Shown in pieces: positions 44,261 to 55,250 of a stretch of 64,000 nt of DNA (position 1 is the stretch's first letter; the number at the start of each line of letters is the position of its first letter). The stretch is from contig NZ_FOBO01000003.1 of the NCBI RefSeq assembly GCF_900109855.1, positions 1 to 64,000 of the forward strand, read 5' to 3'. This DNA is from Roseovarius tolerans (GTDB lineage: Bacteria; Pseudomonadota; Alphaproteobacteria; Rhodobacterales; Rhodobacteraceae). The translations under genes and the position numbers were made by a program. The notes beneath the pieces were generated by a model. It did no database searches. It saw only the letters and a list, made by a program, of their open reading frames with translations, and was not told the origin of the DNA.

Positions 44261-45915
44261 GCGGTGAGGTATATGATGTCGTGATTGTCGGCTCGGGGGC
44301 TGGCGGAGCCGCATCGGCATGGGCCCATACAACAGCCGGGCTGAAGGTCCTTCTTCTCGAGGCAGGTCCGCGTTTTGACCCGTCGCAAGACTATCCCTTA
44401 ACAGAGCCGGGATGGGAGCGCCGAACCTTTCCGGTCAAGTCTGGCAGTCGCGCGCGAATCCTCTACGGCGATCTCGGGCGGCTCGATCCTGCAAACGCGG
44501 ACCTACAGAGCTGGAACGCCGTTCAGGGCAAGCGCCCCCTGAATGCCCGTCGCCAGCCCAGTCGGTCAGGCTATTCGCACGTGATGGGCGTCGGCGGCTC
44601 CACGCTTCACTACGTCGGTGAGGCGCACAGACTGCATCCGAAGAGCTTCAAACTCGCACGCGACCACGGGATTGGGGCAGACTGGCCATTGGAGTATCAA
44701 GAGCTGGAGCCCTACTACACGACAGCCGAATACCTGATCGGCGTTGCCGGACCAGAGGCTGACGGTGCGCGATGGCGTTCTGCCCCCTATCCGCAATCGG
44801 CCCACCCGCTCAGTCCAGCCGCCCGACGTCTGTCAGAGGCTGGTCAGCGCATCGGTCTGCCATTCGAGCCGAATGCCCGCGCGGCGCTGTCACAGCCATT
44901 TTATGGACGGCCTGGCTGCAATTATTGCGGGCAATGTAGCCGCGGTTGTCCCTTGGGCGACAAGGGGTCTACCGATGTCACGTTTCTAAGGCACGCAGAG
45001 GTGACCGGACGCCTCAAGCTGATACCCGAGGCCCGGGTAATAAACATCGAGGCCGCGCGCGACGGCCGGATTGCCGCAGTGCATTATGTCCACGAGAAAC
45101 GTCGCATACGACAGGAAACCCCACAGTTGATCCTCGCCTGCGGAGCGGTGCAGACACCTCGGCTCCTGCTTGCCTCGCATAGCACGCAAACGCCTGACGG
45201 GCTTGCCAACGGGTCGGGTCAGGTCGGGCGCAATTTTATGGAAACCCTGTCCTGGCATAGCACTGCGCTGCTGCCTGGACTGCGCAACAGCCACATGGGT
45301 CTTCCCGCCGATGCGATCGCATGGTCGCAAAGCGCTCCGGACGGCGCACCCGGCGCCTTGGGTGGCTGTCGCTATACCTCGGCTGTTCAAGAGATAGGGC
45401 TGACCGGTCCGGTCGCCTATGCATCGCGGCTTCTCTCCGGCTTTGGCGCGGCGTTCAAAACGCGACTGCGCTCCAGTTTCGGCTCTGCCATTACAGTCGG
45501 CGCAACAGGCGCGGTCATCCCCGACGCGCGCAGTTACATCGCCTTGTCCGACAATGAAAACGACAGCGATGGCTTGCCCCTTCCCGTAATCAATTCGGTC
45601 TTGAGCTCAAACAGCCTGAAGTTATTGCAAAACATGGCGAGCAATGCGCGCGAGTTGTTGCGCCAGACCGGAACTGAAATGATTGTAGAAGAGTTCGGGT
45701 CTTGGGATGAATTCACGGCGACCCATGTTTTTGGCACTGCCCGCATGGGTGCCGACAGTGCCACCTCGGTGACGGATCGCTTTGGTCGCAGCCACGATCA
45801 TCCGAATCTCTGGATAGCCGATGCAAGCGTGTTTCCATCTTCCGGTGGAGGCGAAGGCCCATCGCTTACGATCCAGGCCCTTGCCTTGCGCCAAGCTGAG
45901 CGCATCACCGGTTGA
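44257..45915 (+). CDS. GMC-family oxidoreductase (gluconate 2-dehydrogenase alpha type)
   Basis: 552 aa from the ATG at 44257, which overlaps the subunit 3 stop (ATGA); a GTG at 44251 is an alternative. FAD site: VVIVGSGAGGAASAWAH. Glucose-methanol-choline lines: GVGGSTLHYVGEAHRL, GCNYCGQCSRGCPLGDKGST (cysteines as in the cytochrome-linked dehydrogenase group), ACGAVQTPRLLLAS. The C-terminal catalytic region is THVFGTARMGADSA and HDHPNLWIADASVFPSSGG. It probably oxidises a sugar, sugar acid or alcohol in the periplasm, exported with the Tat-tagged partner. The substrate is unknown. Confidence 0.85.
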   Translation: MSGEVYDVVIVGSGAGGAASAWAHTTAGLKVLLLEAGPRFDPSQDYPLTEPGWERRTFPVKSGSRARILYGDLGRLDPANADLQSWNAVQGKRPLNARRQPSRSGYSHVMGVGGSTLHYVGEAHRLHPKSFKLARDHGIGADWPLEYQELEPYYTTAEYLIGVAGPEADGARWRSAPYPQSAHPLSPAARRLSEAGQRIGLPFEPNARAALSQPFYGRPGCNYCGQCSRGCPLGDKGSTDVTFLRHAEVTGRLKLIPEARVINIEAARDGRIAAVHYVHEKRRIRQETPQLILACGAVQTPRLLLASHSTQTPDGLANGSGQVGRNFMETLSWHSTALLPGLRNSHMGLPADAIAWSQSAPDGAPGALGGCRYTSAVQEIGLTGPVAYASRLLSGFGAAFKTRLRSSFGSAITVGATGAVIPDARSYIALSDNENDSDGLPLPVINSVLSSNSLKLLQNMASNARELLRQTGTEMIVEEFGSWDEFTATHVFGTARMGADSATSVTDRFGRSHDHPNLWIADASVFPSSGGGEGPSLTIQALALRQAERITG

Positions 45916-46014
45916 CCGAAGTGCCAGAAACCGGTCGAAATTTCTGATAGAAGACGTCTCGCGGCGCAACAAATATGCGTGCCGCGAAGAAATATGGGCT
46001 CACCTGCAATGCGA

Positions 46015-48513
<2,499 letters not shown>

Positions 48514-48521
48514 TCATGGGA

Positions 48522-49142
48522 TCACGTGAACGGGATCACGAGCCCCACCAGAATCAGCAGCATGCCAGAGCCGAAATTGAGCCGGGCAATCGCCTTGGGG
48601 CTCTGCAAGAGACGGCGCGCGCGGTCGAGAAAGAAGGCCAGTGCGAGGTTGCCCAGCATCGGCACGATGGCCGAAACCGCGAGGATCGCGGCGATGTCGG
48701 GCACGGTGACGGTGGAGAGATCGAAGAAGCCCGGCAGGAAACCCATGTAGAAGAGGATCGCCTTGGGATTGCCGATCACCGCCGCCATGCCGACCGAGAA
48801 CCCGGCCCAGAGGCCGGGACGGGTCATGCGGCTGTCGGCGCTTGGCGGACGCGAGGGCGCGCGGATCAGCAAGAGCCCCATCACGATGAACACCCCCGCC
48901 GCGATCCAGCGTAGCAGTTCCAGCGCGTCGCCATAGACCGACAGCACCCACGCAAGCCCGAGGATCGCGCAGAGCGGCCAGATCAGATCGCCCAATGCGA
49001 CGCCCACCGCCAGCGGCCAGGCTCCGGCCATGCCCCCGGAAAGCGACCGCGCGGTCAGCGCCACCCAGACCGGGCCGGGAACAGCCCAGAGCCCCGCCAT
49101 GGCGGCGGCGTAAAGCATCAGATCGAAAAGGCTGACGATCAT
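48522..49142 (-). CDS. LysE/RhtB-family exporter
   Basis: 206-aa inner-membrane protein with about six hydrophobic helices and the LysE family line MAGLWAVPGPVWVALTARSL near residues 15-34. Members export amino acids such as lysine, threonine or homoserine lactone. The start codon overlaps the stop of the VOC gene (ATGA), so it is in the recF transcript. The substrate is unknown. Confidence 0.85.
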   Translation of the reverse strand: MIVSLFDLMLYAAAMAGLWAVPGPVWVALTARSLSGGMAGAWPLAVGVALGDLIWPLCAILGLAWVLSVYGDALELLRWIAAGVFIVMGLLLIRAPSRPPSADSRMTRPGLWAGFSVGMAAVIGNPKAILFYMGFLPGFFDLSTVTVPDIAAILAVSAIVPMLGNLALAFFLDRARRLLQSPKAIARLNFGSGMLLILVGLVIPFT

Positions 49143-49570
49143 GGGGCGTCGGGTAAGGTGAGGCTGCCATCGGGGGAGAGCGGCCAGAACGGGTTCATCG
49201 CCAGCTCCCAGACATGGCCGTCGGGATCGGAGAAATAGCCCGAATAGCCGCCCCAGAACACCTTTTCCGGGGCTTTGAGCGCGGTCGCCCCGGCGGCAAG
49301 GGCTGTGGCATAGGCGCTATCCACCTCGGCCTCGGTCATGAAATTCTGCGCCAGCGTCATTGCGCCGGTGCCGAGCGTGGCATTCGGGCGGCCCTGATCG
49401 GCCGCGAGGTCGGATGTGCCGAACAGCCCCAGAACCAGCCCGTTCATCTGGTAGAAGGCAACCTTGTCCAGCGATTCTGCCGGGGTCCAGCCTAGGGCGG
49501 CGTAAAAGCTGCGTGCACGGTCGAGATCTGCGACGCCAAGGGTGATGAGGGTGACGCGTTGCGGGGTCAT
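49139..49570 (-). CDS. VOC-family (glyoxalase-like) protein
   Basis: 143 aa from the ATG at 49568-49570, which overlaps the recF stop. The vicinal-oxygen-chelate fold is clear: LITLGVADLDRARSFYAALG, MNGLVLGLFG, and FWGGYSGYFSDPDGHVWELA. Such proteins bind a metal and act as lyases, dioxygenases or resistance proteins. It is in a tight chain recF-VOC-lysE, so it is co-expressed with recF. The substrate is unknown. Confidence 0.87.
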   Translation of the reverse strand: MTPQRVTLITLGVADLDRARSFYAALGWTPAESLDKVAFYQMNGLVLGLFGTSDLAADQGRPNATLGTGAMTLAQNFMTEAEVDSAYATALAAGATALKAPEKVFWGGYSGYFSDPDGHVWELAMNPFWPLSPDGSLTLPDAP

Positions 49571-50676
49571 GGGGCCTCTGATGTGATCCGGCTGGTGCCG
49601 TCGGTGTCGGTGACGTGAACATGCTGCGCCCGCGGGCCCAGTTCGGTGAAGAGTTCCGGCCCGGTGCCGGTCATCCAAGCCTGAGCGCCGAGGCCGCAGA
49701 TTTCGTCATAGAGCGCCGCGCGGCGGGTGGCGTCAAGATGGGCCGCGACCTCATCCAGCAACAATATCGGCGGCGCGCCGAAATCGCGGGCGAGCGCGCG
49801 GGCATTGGCAAGGATGAGCGAGACCAGAAGCGCCTTCTGCTCGCCGGTGGAACAGTCGGCGGCGGGCACGCCCTTGGCGGCATAGACCCCGTAGAGATCG
49901 GCGCGGTGCGGGCCAACGAGGGTGCGCCCGGCGATCAGATCGCGAAACCGGCTCTCGGCCAGTGCCTCGCGCAGGTCGTCCGCCCCCTCGGGCATCTCAC
50001 CCTCGGTCTGAGTCAGCTCCAGTTCGGCGGTGGGAAAAGCGGTTTCGGCCTGCATCTGCGCCCCCGCGATGAGCGCAAGCGCGTGCTTGCGATTGGCGTG
50101 GATCTGCGCACCCGCCTCGGCCATCTGACGCTCCAGCGCCAGATACCAATGCGCGTCGCGCACCTGGTCCTTGAGCAGGCGGTTGCGTTCGCGCATCGCC
50201 TTTTCATAGGCCAGCGCCGCATCGCCGTGATCGGGCAGGAAGCTCATCGTCATCCGATCGAGAAAGCGCCTGCGCCCCTCCGTTCCTTCGATCCAGAGCC
50301 GGTCCATCGACGGGATCAGCCAGAGGACACGGGCGATCCGGCCAAGCGCCAGTTGGGTGGCGGATTTCTCGTCAATGCGCACCTGCCGCGCCGCGCCTTC
50401 TTCCGACAGGATTTCGACCTCGTGGACACGTTGCAGCGAGTGCAGGAGGCCGGTGATTTTCCAGCCGAGGGATTCAGGGCGGCGCGCCATGTCCTGCGCC
50501 GCAGCGCGCCGCAGCCCGCGCCCGGGCGACAGGAGCGAGACTGCCTCGATCAGGTTGGTCTTGCCCGCGCCATTGGGGCCGTGGATGGCCACCGGGCGCG
50601 CATCAAGCGCCAGCCGCCCGGATTTATGCGAGCGGAAATGCGAAAGGGTCAATTCCGACAGGTAAAGGCCGGGCAT
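49567..50676 (-). CDS. recF: DNA replication and repair protein RecF
   Basis: 369 aa. Walker A GPNGAGKTNLIEAVSLLSPG at residues about 33-52; the RecF signature (GPHRADLYGVYAAKGVPAAD) and Walker B (FGAPPILLLDEVAAHLD) lie in the C-terminal part. RecF, with RecO and RecR, loads RecA at single-strand gaps. It starts 53 bp downstream of dnaN in the same direction. Confidence 0.96.
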   Translation of the reverse strand: MPGLYLSELTLSHFRSHKSGRLALDARPVAIHGPNGAGKTNLIEAVSLLSPGRGLRRAAAQDMARRPESLGWKITGLLHSLQRVHEVEILSEEGAARQVRIDEKSATQLALGRIARVLWLIPSMDRLWIEGTEGRRRFLDRMTMSFLPDHGDAALAYEKAMRERNRLLKDQVRDAHWYLALERQMAEAGAQIHANRKHALALIAGAQMQAETAFPTAELELTQTEGEMPEGADDLREALAESRFRDLIAGRTLVGPHRADLYGVYAAKGVPAADCSTGEQKALLVSLILANARALARDFGAPPILLLDEVAAHLDATRRAALYDEICGLGAQAWMTGTGPELFTELGPRAQHVHVTDTDGTSRITSEAP

Positions 50677-50687
50677 TCACCGCCCTT

Positions 50688-50715
50688 TCATCTTTCCGAA
50701 AATACTCCCGCCGGA
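50688..50715 (-). repeat. Short interspersed spacer motif, copy 2
   Basis: Inverted copy of the motif at 24353. Read on the minus strand it contains GAGTATTTTC then GGAAAGATGAA. It lies in the recF-dnaN spacer. Confidence 0.5.
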
Positions 50716-50729
50716 GGCTCCGACAGATG

Positions 50730-51848
50730 TCACACCCGCATCGGCATGACGACATAGACCGCCGTCGTGTCATTGCCTTCGCGCATCAGCGTGGGATCGC
50801 CCGAGGAGTTGAACAGGAACACGGCGTTCTCGCGGTCGACCTGGCTGGCGATTTCCAGCAGGTACTTGGCGTTGAAGCCGATTTCCAGGCGTTCGTCGCC
50901 GTAAGCCACGGCAAGCTCTTCCTCGGCGGCGCCGCTGTCGGGGGCGTTGACCGAGAGGATCAGCCGATCCTCGTCGAGCGCCAGTTTCACCGCGCGCGAG
51001 CGTTCGGAACTGACGGTCGCGACGCGGTCCACGGCCTGCGCGAATTCGGCAGCGTCCACCTCCATCCGGCGGGTGTTGCCCTGCGGGATGACGCGGGTGT
51101 AGTCGGGGAAGGTGCCGTCGATTACCTTGGATGTGAGCGTGATGTCGGGGGTGGCGAAGCGGATCTTGGTCTCGGAGACCGAGACGGCGATCTTCATCTC
51201 GTCGTCTTCCAGCAGCTTGCGCAATTCGCCCACCGTCTTGCGCGGCACGATCACGCCGGGCATGTCGGCGGCCCCTTCGGGCAGGTCGGCGTCGATCCGG
51301 GCAAGGCGGTGGCCGTCGGTGGCGACGCAGCGCAGAACCTTGCCGCCATCAACCTCGGAGACATGCATGTAGACGCCGTTGAGGTAATAGCGGGTTTCCT
51401 CGGTGGAAATGGCGAATTTCGACTTGTCGAAGAGCCGCCGCAGCACCGGCGCGGGGGCCGAGAAGTTGCTGGCATATTCCGATGAGGCCATCACCGGGAA
51501 GTCTTCCTTGGGCAGAGTCGCGAGGTTGAAGTTCGACCGGCCAGCCTGAACCGTGAGGCGACCGGCGCTGCCGTCATCGGCCAGCGTGACGAGCGCGCCA
51601 TCGGGCAGTTTGCGCACGATTTCATGCAGCATCACCGCCGAGACGGTGGTGGCACCGGCGCGTTCGACCTGTGCGGTGGCCTTGTCGACCACCTCGATGT
51701 CGAGATCGGTGGCACGGAAATGCACTGCGTCGCCTTCGGCCTCGATCAGCACATTGGCGAGGATCGGGATGGTGTTGCGCCGCTCGACCACGGATTGTGC
51801 CTGCGCCACGGCCTTGAGCAACGTGCCGCGTTCGATGCTGAGTTTCAT
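50730..51848 (-). CDS. dnaN: DNA polymerase III beta sliding clamp
   Basis: 372 aa of three repeated clamp domains. Typical lines: MKLSIERGTLLKAVAQAQSV at the N terminus, VVERRNTIPILANVLIEA, GKVLRCVATDGHRLARIDAD in the middle and VYVVMPMRV at the C terminus. It forms the ring that holds DNA polymerase on DNA. It lies between dnaA and recF. Confidence 0.97.
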   Translation of the reverse strand: MKLSIERGTLLKAVAQAQSVVERRNTIPILANVLIEAEGDAVHFRATDLDIEVVDKATAQVERAGATTVSAVMLHEIVRKLPDGALVTLADDGSAGRLTVQAGRSNFNLATLPKEDFPVMASSEYASNFSAPAPVLRRLFDKSKFAISTEETRYYLNGVYMHVSEVDGGKVLRCVATDGHRLARIDADLPEGAADMPGVIVPRKTVGELRKLLEDDEMKIAVSVSETKIRFATPDITLTSKVIDGTFPDYTRVIPQGNTRRMEVDAAEFAQAVDRVATVSSERSRAVKLALDEDRLILSVNAPDSGAAEEELAVAYGDERLEIGFNAKYLLEIASQVDRENAVFLFNSSGDPTLMREGNDTTAVYVVMPMRV

Positions 51849-51969
51849 GCCCTCGCTCCTGTCAGGTGCCGGTCTTGCGCCGGGAGGGGCACGGTAGCAA
51901 TATTCCCCTGCGGCTCAAGCGCTTTATCGTGTTTTCGGCTGGAAATCTGGCAGCGTCAAGGGCCACAGG

Positions 51970-51991
51970 CCCCGCGGCATGCCGCGCGGGG
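51970..51991 (-). terminator. GC hairpin after dnaA
   Basis: An almost palindromic GC-rich segment (CCCCGCGGC, then GCCGCGCGGGG) begins 25 bp after the dnaA stop. It has no U tract, so it is a pause or stability hairpin and perhaps only a weak terminator before dnaN. Confidence 0.4.
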
Positions 51992-52016
51992 GGCGTTTGC
52001 GGCGGTAAAGCTGCGC

Positions 52017-53375
52017 TCAGCCTTCGAGCGTGCGGCGCAAAAGCTCCAGATCGTCGGCGATCTGGGCGTCCTGAATGCGCAACTCCTCGACGCGCTTGAC
52101 CCCGTGCATAACGGTGGTGTGGTCGCGCCCGCCGAACCGGCGACCGATCTCGGGCAGTGAGCGCGAGGTCATCTGCTTGCACAGGTACATCGCCACTTGG
52201 CGCGGGCGGGCGAAGGCGCGCAGGCGCTTGGGCCCGATCATGTCCGAAAGGCGGATGTTGTAGTGATCGGAAACCTTGCGCTGAATCTCCTCGACCGAGA
52301 CCTTGCGCTCGGAGGCGCGCAGCACGTCGGCAAGGCAGTCCTGCGTCAGTTCCAGGGTGATCGGCTGGCGCACCAGCGAGGCAAAGGCGAAAAGCCGGGT
52401 CAGCGCGCCTTCGAGCACGCGGACATTGGTGCTGATCCGGTGGGCGAGGAATTCGAGCACGCCGTCGTTGAGCATGAGGTCGGGATATTGCTCGCGGTGG
52501 CGGTCCAGCTTGGATTGCAGGATGCCGAGGCGCAGTTCGTAATCGGTAGGATGCAGATCGACGACCAGGCCGCATTGCAGGCGCGACTTGATCCGGTCTT
52601 CGAGATTGGCGATCTCGCCGGGGGCGCAATCGGCGGAAATCACGATCTGCTTATTCTGATCGACCAGCGCGTTGAAGGTGTGAAAGAATTCCTCCTGCGT
52701 GCTGTCCTTGCCGGCGATGAACTGCACGTCATCGACCATCAGCACGTCGACCGAGCGGAACATCTCCTTGAAATCCATCATCTTGCGATCGCGCAGGGCC
52801 TGCACGAAACGATACATGAACTGTTCCGCGGAGAGATAGAGCACGTTCATGTCGGGGCGCGCGGTGGTCAGGTCCCAGGCGATGGCATGCATCAGGTGGG
52901 TCTTGCCCAGTCCGACACCGCCATAGAGAAACAGCGGGTTGAAGGTGGTGGGCCCGCCTTCGGCGACGCGCTTGGCGGCGGCATGGGCCAGCTCATTGGG
53001 CTTGCCGACGACGAAGGTGTCGAAGCGGAACCGATCGTCCAGCGGGGCGGAGGGCAGGGCACCGTCGGTCCGGACTGGCTGCACGGCGGCGGCGGTCCTT
53101 GGCGCGTCGGGCTGTGACGGGCGGGCCGCGCAATTGGCGGCGACACGGAAATTCAGGCGGCGCACCTTCGGGTCGATGCTGGAGATCTGATAGAGGATCA
53201 GATCACCGTAATGCTGCGAGACATAATTGCCGAGAAAGCTGGTGGGCACCTGAAACGTCGCAATGCCGCCTGACACTTCGGCCAGTTCCAGTGGTTCGAT
53301 CCAGTTTCGGTAATTGCTCTGCCCGACAGAGTCCTGGATTTTCTGTTTCAGTCGGCCCCATTGTTCTTGCGTCAT
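52017..53375 (-). CDS. dnaA: Chromosomal replication initiator DnaA
   Basis: 452 aa from the ATG at 53373-53375. Domain I starts MTQEQWGRLKQKIQDSVGQ. The AAA+ domain has LFLYGGVGLGKTHLMHAIAW (Walker A) and VLMVDDVQFIAGKDSTQEE (Walker B), plus the VVDLHPTDYELRL segment. Domain IV carries RRFGGRDHTTVMHGVKR, which binds DnaA boxes. The longer open frame upstream is ignored because it does not resemble DnaA. Confidence 0.98.
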   Translation of the reverse strand: MTQEQWGRLKQKIQDSVGQSNYRNWIEPLELAEVSGGIATFQVPTSFLGNYVSQHYGDLILYQISSIDPKVRRLNFRVAANCAARPSQPDAPRTAAAVQPVRTDGALPSAPLDDRFRFDTFVVGKPNELAHAAAKRVAEGGPTTFNPLFLYGGVGLGKTHLMHAIAWDLTTARPDMNVLYLSAEQFMYRFVQALRDRKMMDFKEMFRSVDVLMVDDVQFIAGKDSTQEEFFHTFNALVDQNKQIVISADCAPGEIANLEDRIKSRLQCGLVVDLHPTDYELRLGILQSKLDRHREQYPDLMLNDGVLEFLAHRISTNVRVLEGALTRLFAFASLVRQPITLELTQDCLADVLRASERKVSVEEIQRKVSDHYNIRLSDMIGPKRLRAFARPRQVAMYLCKQMTSRSLPEIGRRFGGRDHTTVMHGVKRVEELRIQDAQIADDLELLRRTLEG

Positions 53376-53799
53376 GATACCCCGTTCCGCTGCTCTCTCG
53401 TATCCTCCAGACGGCTGATCCGCTGGCAGGCTCACTCGTGTTCGCGATCGACGTATAGGGCAAAGGACGGACTGACCCGTTGCGCATGGCAACAGCCGCA
53501 GGATCCTCGGACAGATCATCGTATATTCCGAAAGACGCGGAACGCGACGGCCTGTCCCAAGAGGCCGTTGTGTCTTACGACTTTCAAAATACGTTTATAT
53601 GGACAAAGCCAAAGCAGTAATGCTCGTTTCAGAAGCGCGTCGGATCAATCGTGTCTGATCCTGCCTCTGTGCAGCCTGTCCCCCCAAGCGTGAATCGCAG
53701 GTCCGAAATTAGCAACGTCGCTGCCGTCTGGGCAACTGATCAATGCGCTTGACAGCGGCTTTGACAGAAAAGAATCTATCCGCCCCCGAAGGGTGCTGG
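53376..53799. other. dnaA-rpsT intergenic region
   Basis: About 420 bp upstream of dnaA. It should contain the dnaA promoter. I find no copies of the DnaA box TTATNCACA here, so I do not call it oriC. No gene is visible. Confidence 0.5.
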
Positions 53800-53834
53800 A
53801 AAAACAAAAAGGCACCGCGCGTGGCGGTGCCTTT
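53800..53834 (-). terminator. Rho-independent terminator of rpsT
   Basis: On the minus strand AAAGGCACCGC and GCGGTGCCTTT form a perfect 11-bp stem followed by TTTTTGTTTTT, 27 bp after the rpsT stop. Confidence 0.9.
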
Positions 53835-53860
53835 ATCCTTCAACGACTTAGCCGAAAGCG

Positions 53861-54124
53861 TTAGCCGAGCGTCTTGACCCGCGATGCCAGGCGCGAAACC
53901 TTGCGCGATGCGGTGTTCTTGTGGAAGACGCCCTTGGTGACGCCGCGCATCAGCTCTGGTTGGGCGGCACGAAGTGCGGCAACTGCGGCATCTTTGTCAC
54001 CCGAGGCAATCGCCTCTTCGACTTTGCGCAGGTAGGTGCGAATCCGCGAACGGCGGGCTTTGTTGACTTCAAAGCGCTTTTCGTTCTGGCGTGCGCGCTT
54101 CTTGGACTGGGGTGTGTTGGCCAT
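53861..54124 (-). CDS. rpsT: 30S ribosomal protein S20
   Basis: 87-aa basic helical protein: [18 protein letters not shown] at the N terminus, then [16 protein letters not shown] and the conserved [20 protein letters not shown] at the C terminus. It binds 16S rRNA in the small subunit. A clear terminator follows. It lies next to dnaA. Confidence 0.98.
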   Translation of the reverse strand: MANTPQSKKRARQNEKRFEVNKARRSRIRTYLRKVEEAIASGDKDAAVAALRAAQPELMRGVTKGVFHKNTASRKVSRLASRVKTLG

Positions 54125-54280
54125 GTGAATCAGACCCTTTCAAGGTTCGGTATCTAGGTGTGACGCACGGATACCCAACCGGGCCCCCGATCTCCGGGGT
54201 GATGATTCTTGCCTAAGCGGGCATCACGCGCATGTATGGCGGGCCTTTTACGCCGTTTGGCGCGGAATGCAAGCCCCCGG

Positions 54281-55099
54281 CTATTCGCCCAGCTTGGCGT
54301 GGACTTCTTCGAGGTCGATCTCGCCCTTCGGCATCTTGTTGGCAGGATTTTCGAAGTCGTATTTGAAGACCTCGAAATCGCGTTTGTAGATCTCGTAGAC
54401 TAGATGCATCGACAGGTCGTCGAAATAGTCCTCGACCGGGTGGGCGCGCTTGGGTCCGTGGCCTTCGGATTCGTTGAAGCGCGGGATCGTCTTGAGGTTC
54501 ACCTTGTGCGGCGTCTTGATGGATTTGAGCACATCGCCCATGCCGTCGTTGAACGCCTCGGTCCAGAAGATCTTGTCATAGGTGCCGCCATTGACGATGA
54601 AGGTCGAGACGTGGCCTGCCTGCGCCGACCAGTGGATATCGGGCTCCATCGGGCGTTTGAAGCGGATCGAGTCGCGCGCGAACAGCAGGAAGCGGCGAAA
54701 GCTCTTGATCTGGTCGAACTCCTGCTTGCCGTCCTCGCCGCCGACCTCGATGCCGTATTTCTGGATCAGCATCGGCACCAGCTTGCCGCGGTAGCGTTTG
54801 CCGTTGCGCTGGATGCCGCAGATCTTGTCGAAGAAGGACGACAGGATGCGGGTATAGGGATTGCGCACGCAGGTGAAGGCATAGGAGGTATGGGTGCGCA
54901 CATTGGCGTTGATCAGTTTCTGGCTGTCCTCGCGCGCCCATTTATGCAGTCCGGTGGTGGCATCGTGGATGTCGCCGTCGAAGAACTCACCGTGATCGGA
55001 GTAGTACATGATCTGCCCGATGGTCGAGCAGGCGCATTTCGGCACCACGCGGTAAACCACGCTCTCGCTCTCGGTCATCCATGTCCCTGGAAAGCCCAT
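54281..55099 (-). CDS. Sulfotransferase family protein
   Basis: 272 aa. The 5'-phosphosulfate loop region is VVYRVVPKCACSTIGQIMYY near residues 14-33, and the 3'-phosphate-binding part is FTCVRNPYTRILSSFFDKI. This is the Sulfotransfer_2 type that moves sulfate from PAPS to a sugar or other acceptor. The start at 55099 has GGAGG nine bases upstream; 55078 (MTESESV) is an alternative. It is divergent from a glycosyltransferase gene, so both may decorate a surface glycan. The acceptor is unknown. Confidence 0.8.
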   Translation of the reverse strand: MGFPGTWMTESESVVYRVVPKCACSTIGQIMYYSDHGEFFDGDIHDATTGLHKWAREDSQKLINANVRTHTSYAFTCVRNPYTRILSSFFDKICGIQRNGKRYRGKLVPMLIQKYGIEVGGEDGKQEFDQIKSFRRFLLFARDSIRFKRPMEPDIHWSAQAGHVSTFIVNGGTYDKIFWTEAFNDGMGDVLKSIKTPHKVNLKTIPRFNESEGHGPKRAHPVEDYFDDLSMHLVYEIYKRDFEVFKYDFENPANKMPKGEIDLEEVHAKLGE

Positions 55100-55250
55100 T
55101 TGTCGCTGCCTCCGCGCGTCCCGGCCCGATTTTTATGGGCTCCATGCTTTGTAACCTGTTCAAAAAACCAAAGAAAGCCTGTTTATTCAAACGGTCTTCA
55201 AGGGTATTGCTATACACAATATCTGAAAAAAGGGTTGCACAGTTTCTGAT

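Noticed and set aside
52000..53519. dnaA starting at 53519
   Set aside because: The extra 48 residues do not resemble DnaA; MTQEQWG at 53375 is the usual start.
53376..53860. Chromosomal origin oriC next to dnaA
   Set aside because: No TTATNCACA boxes or AT-rich unwinding element seen; only the gene context suggests an origin.
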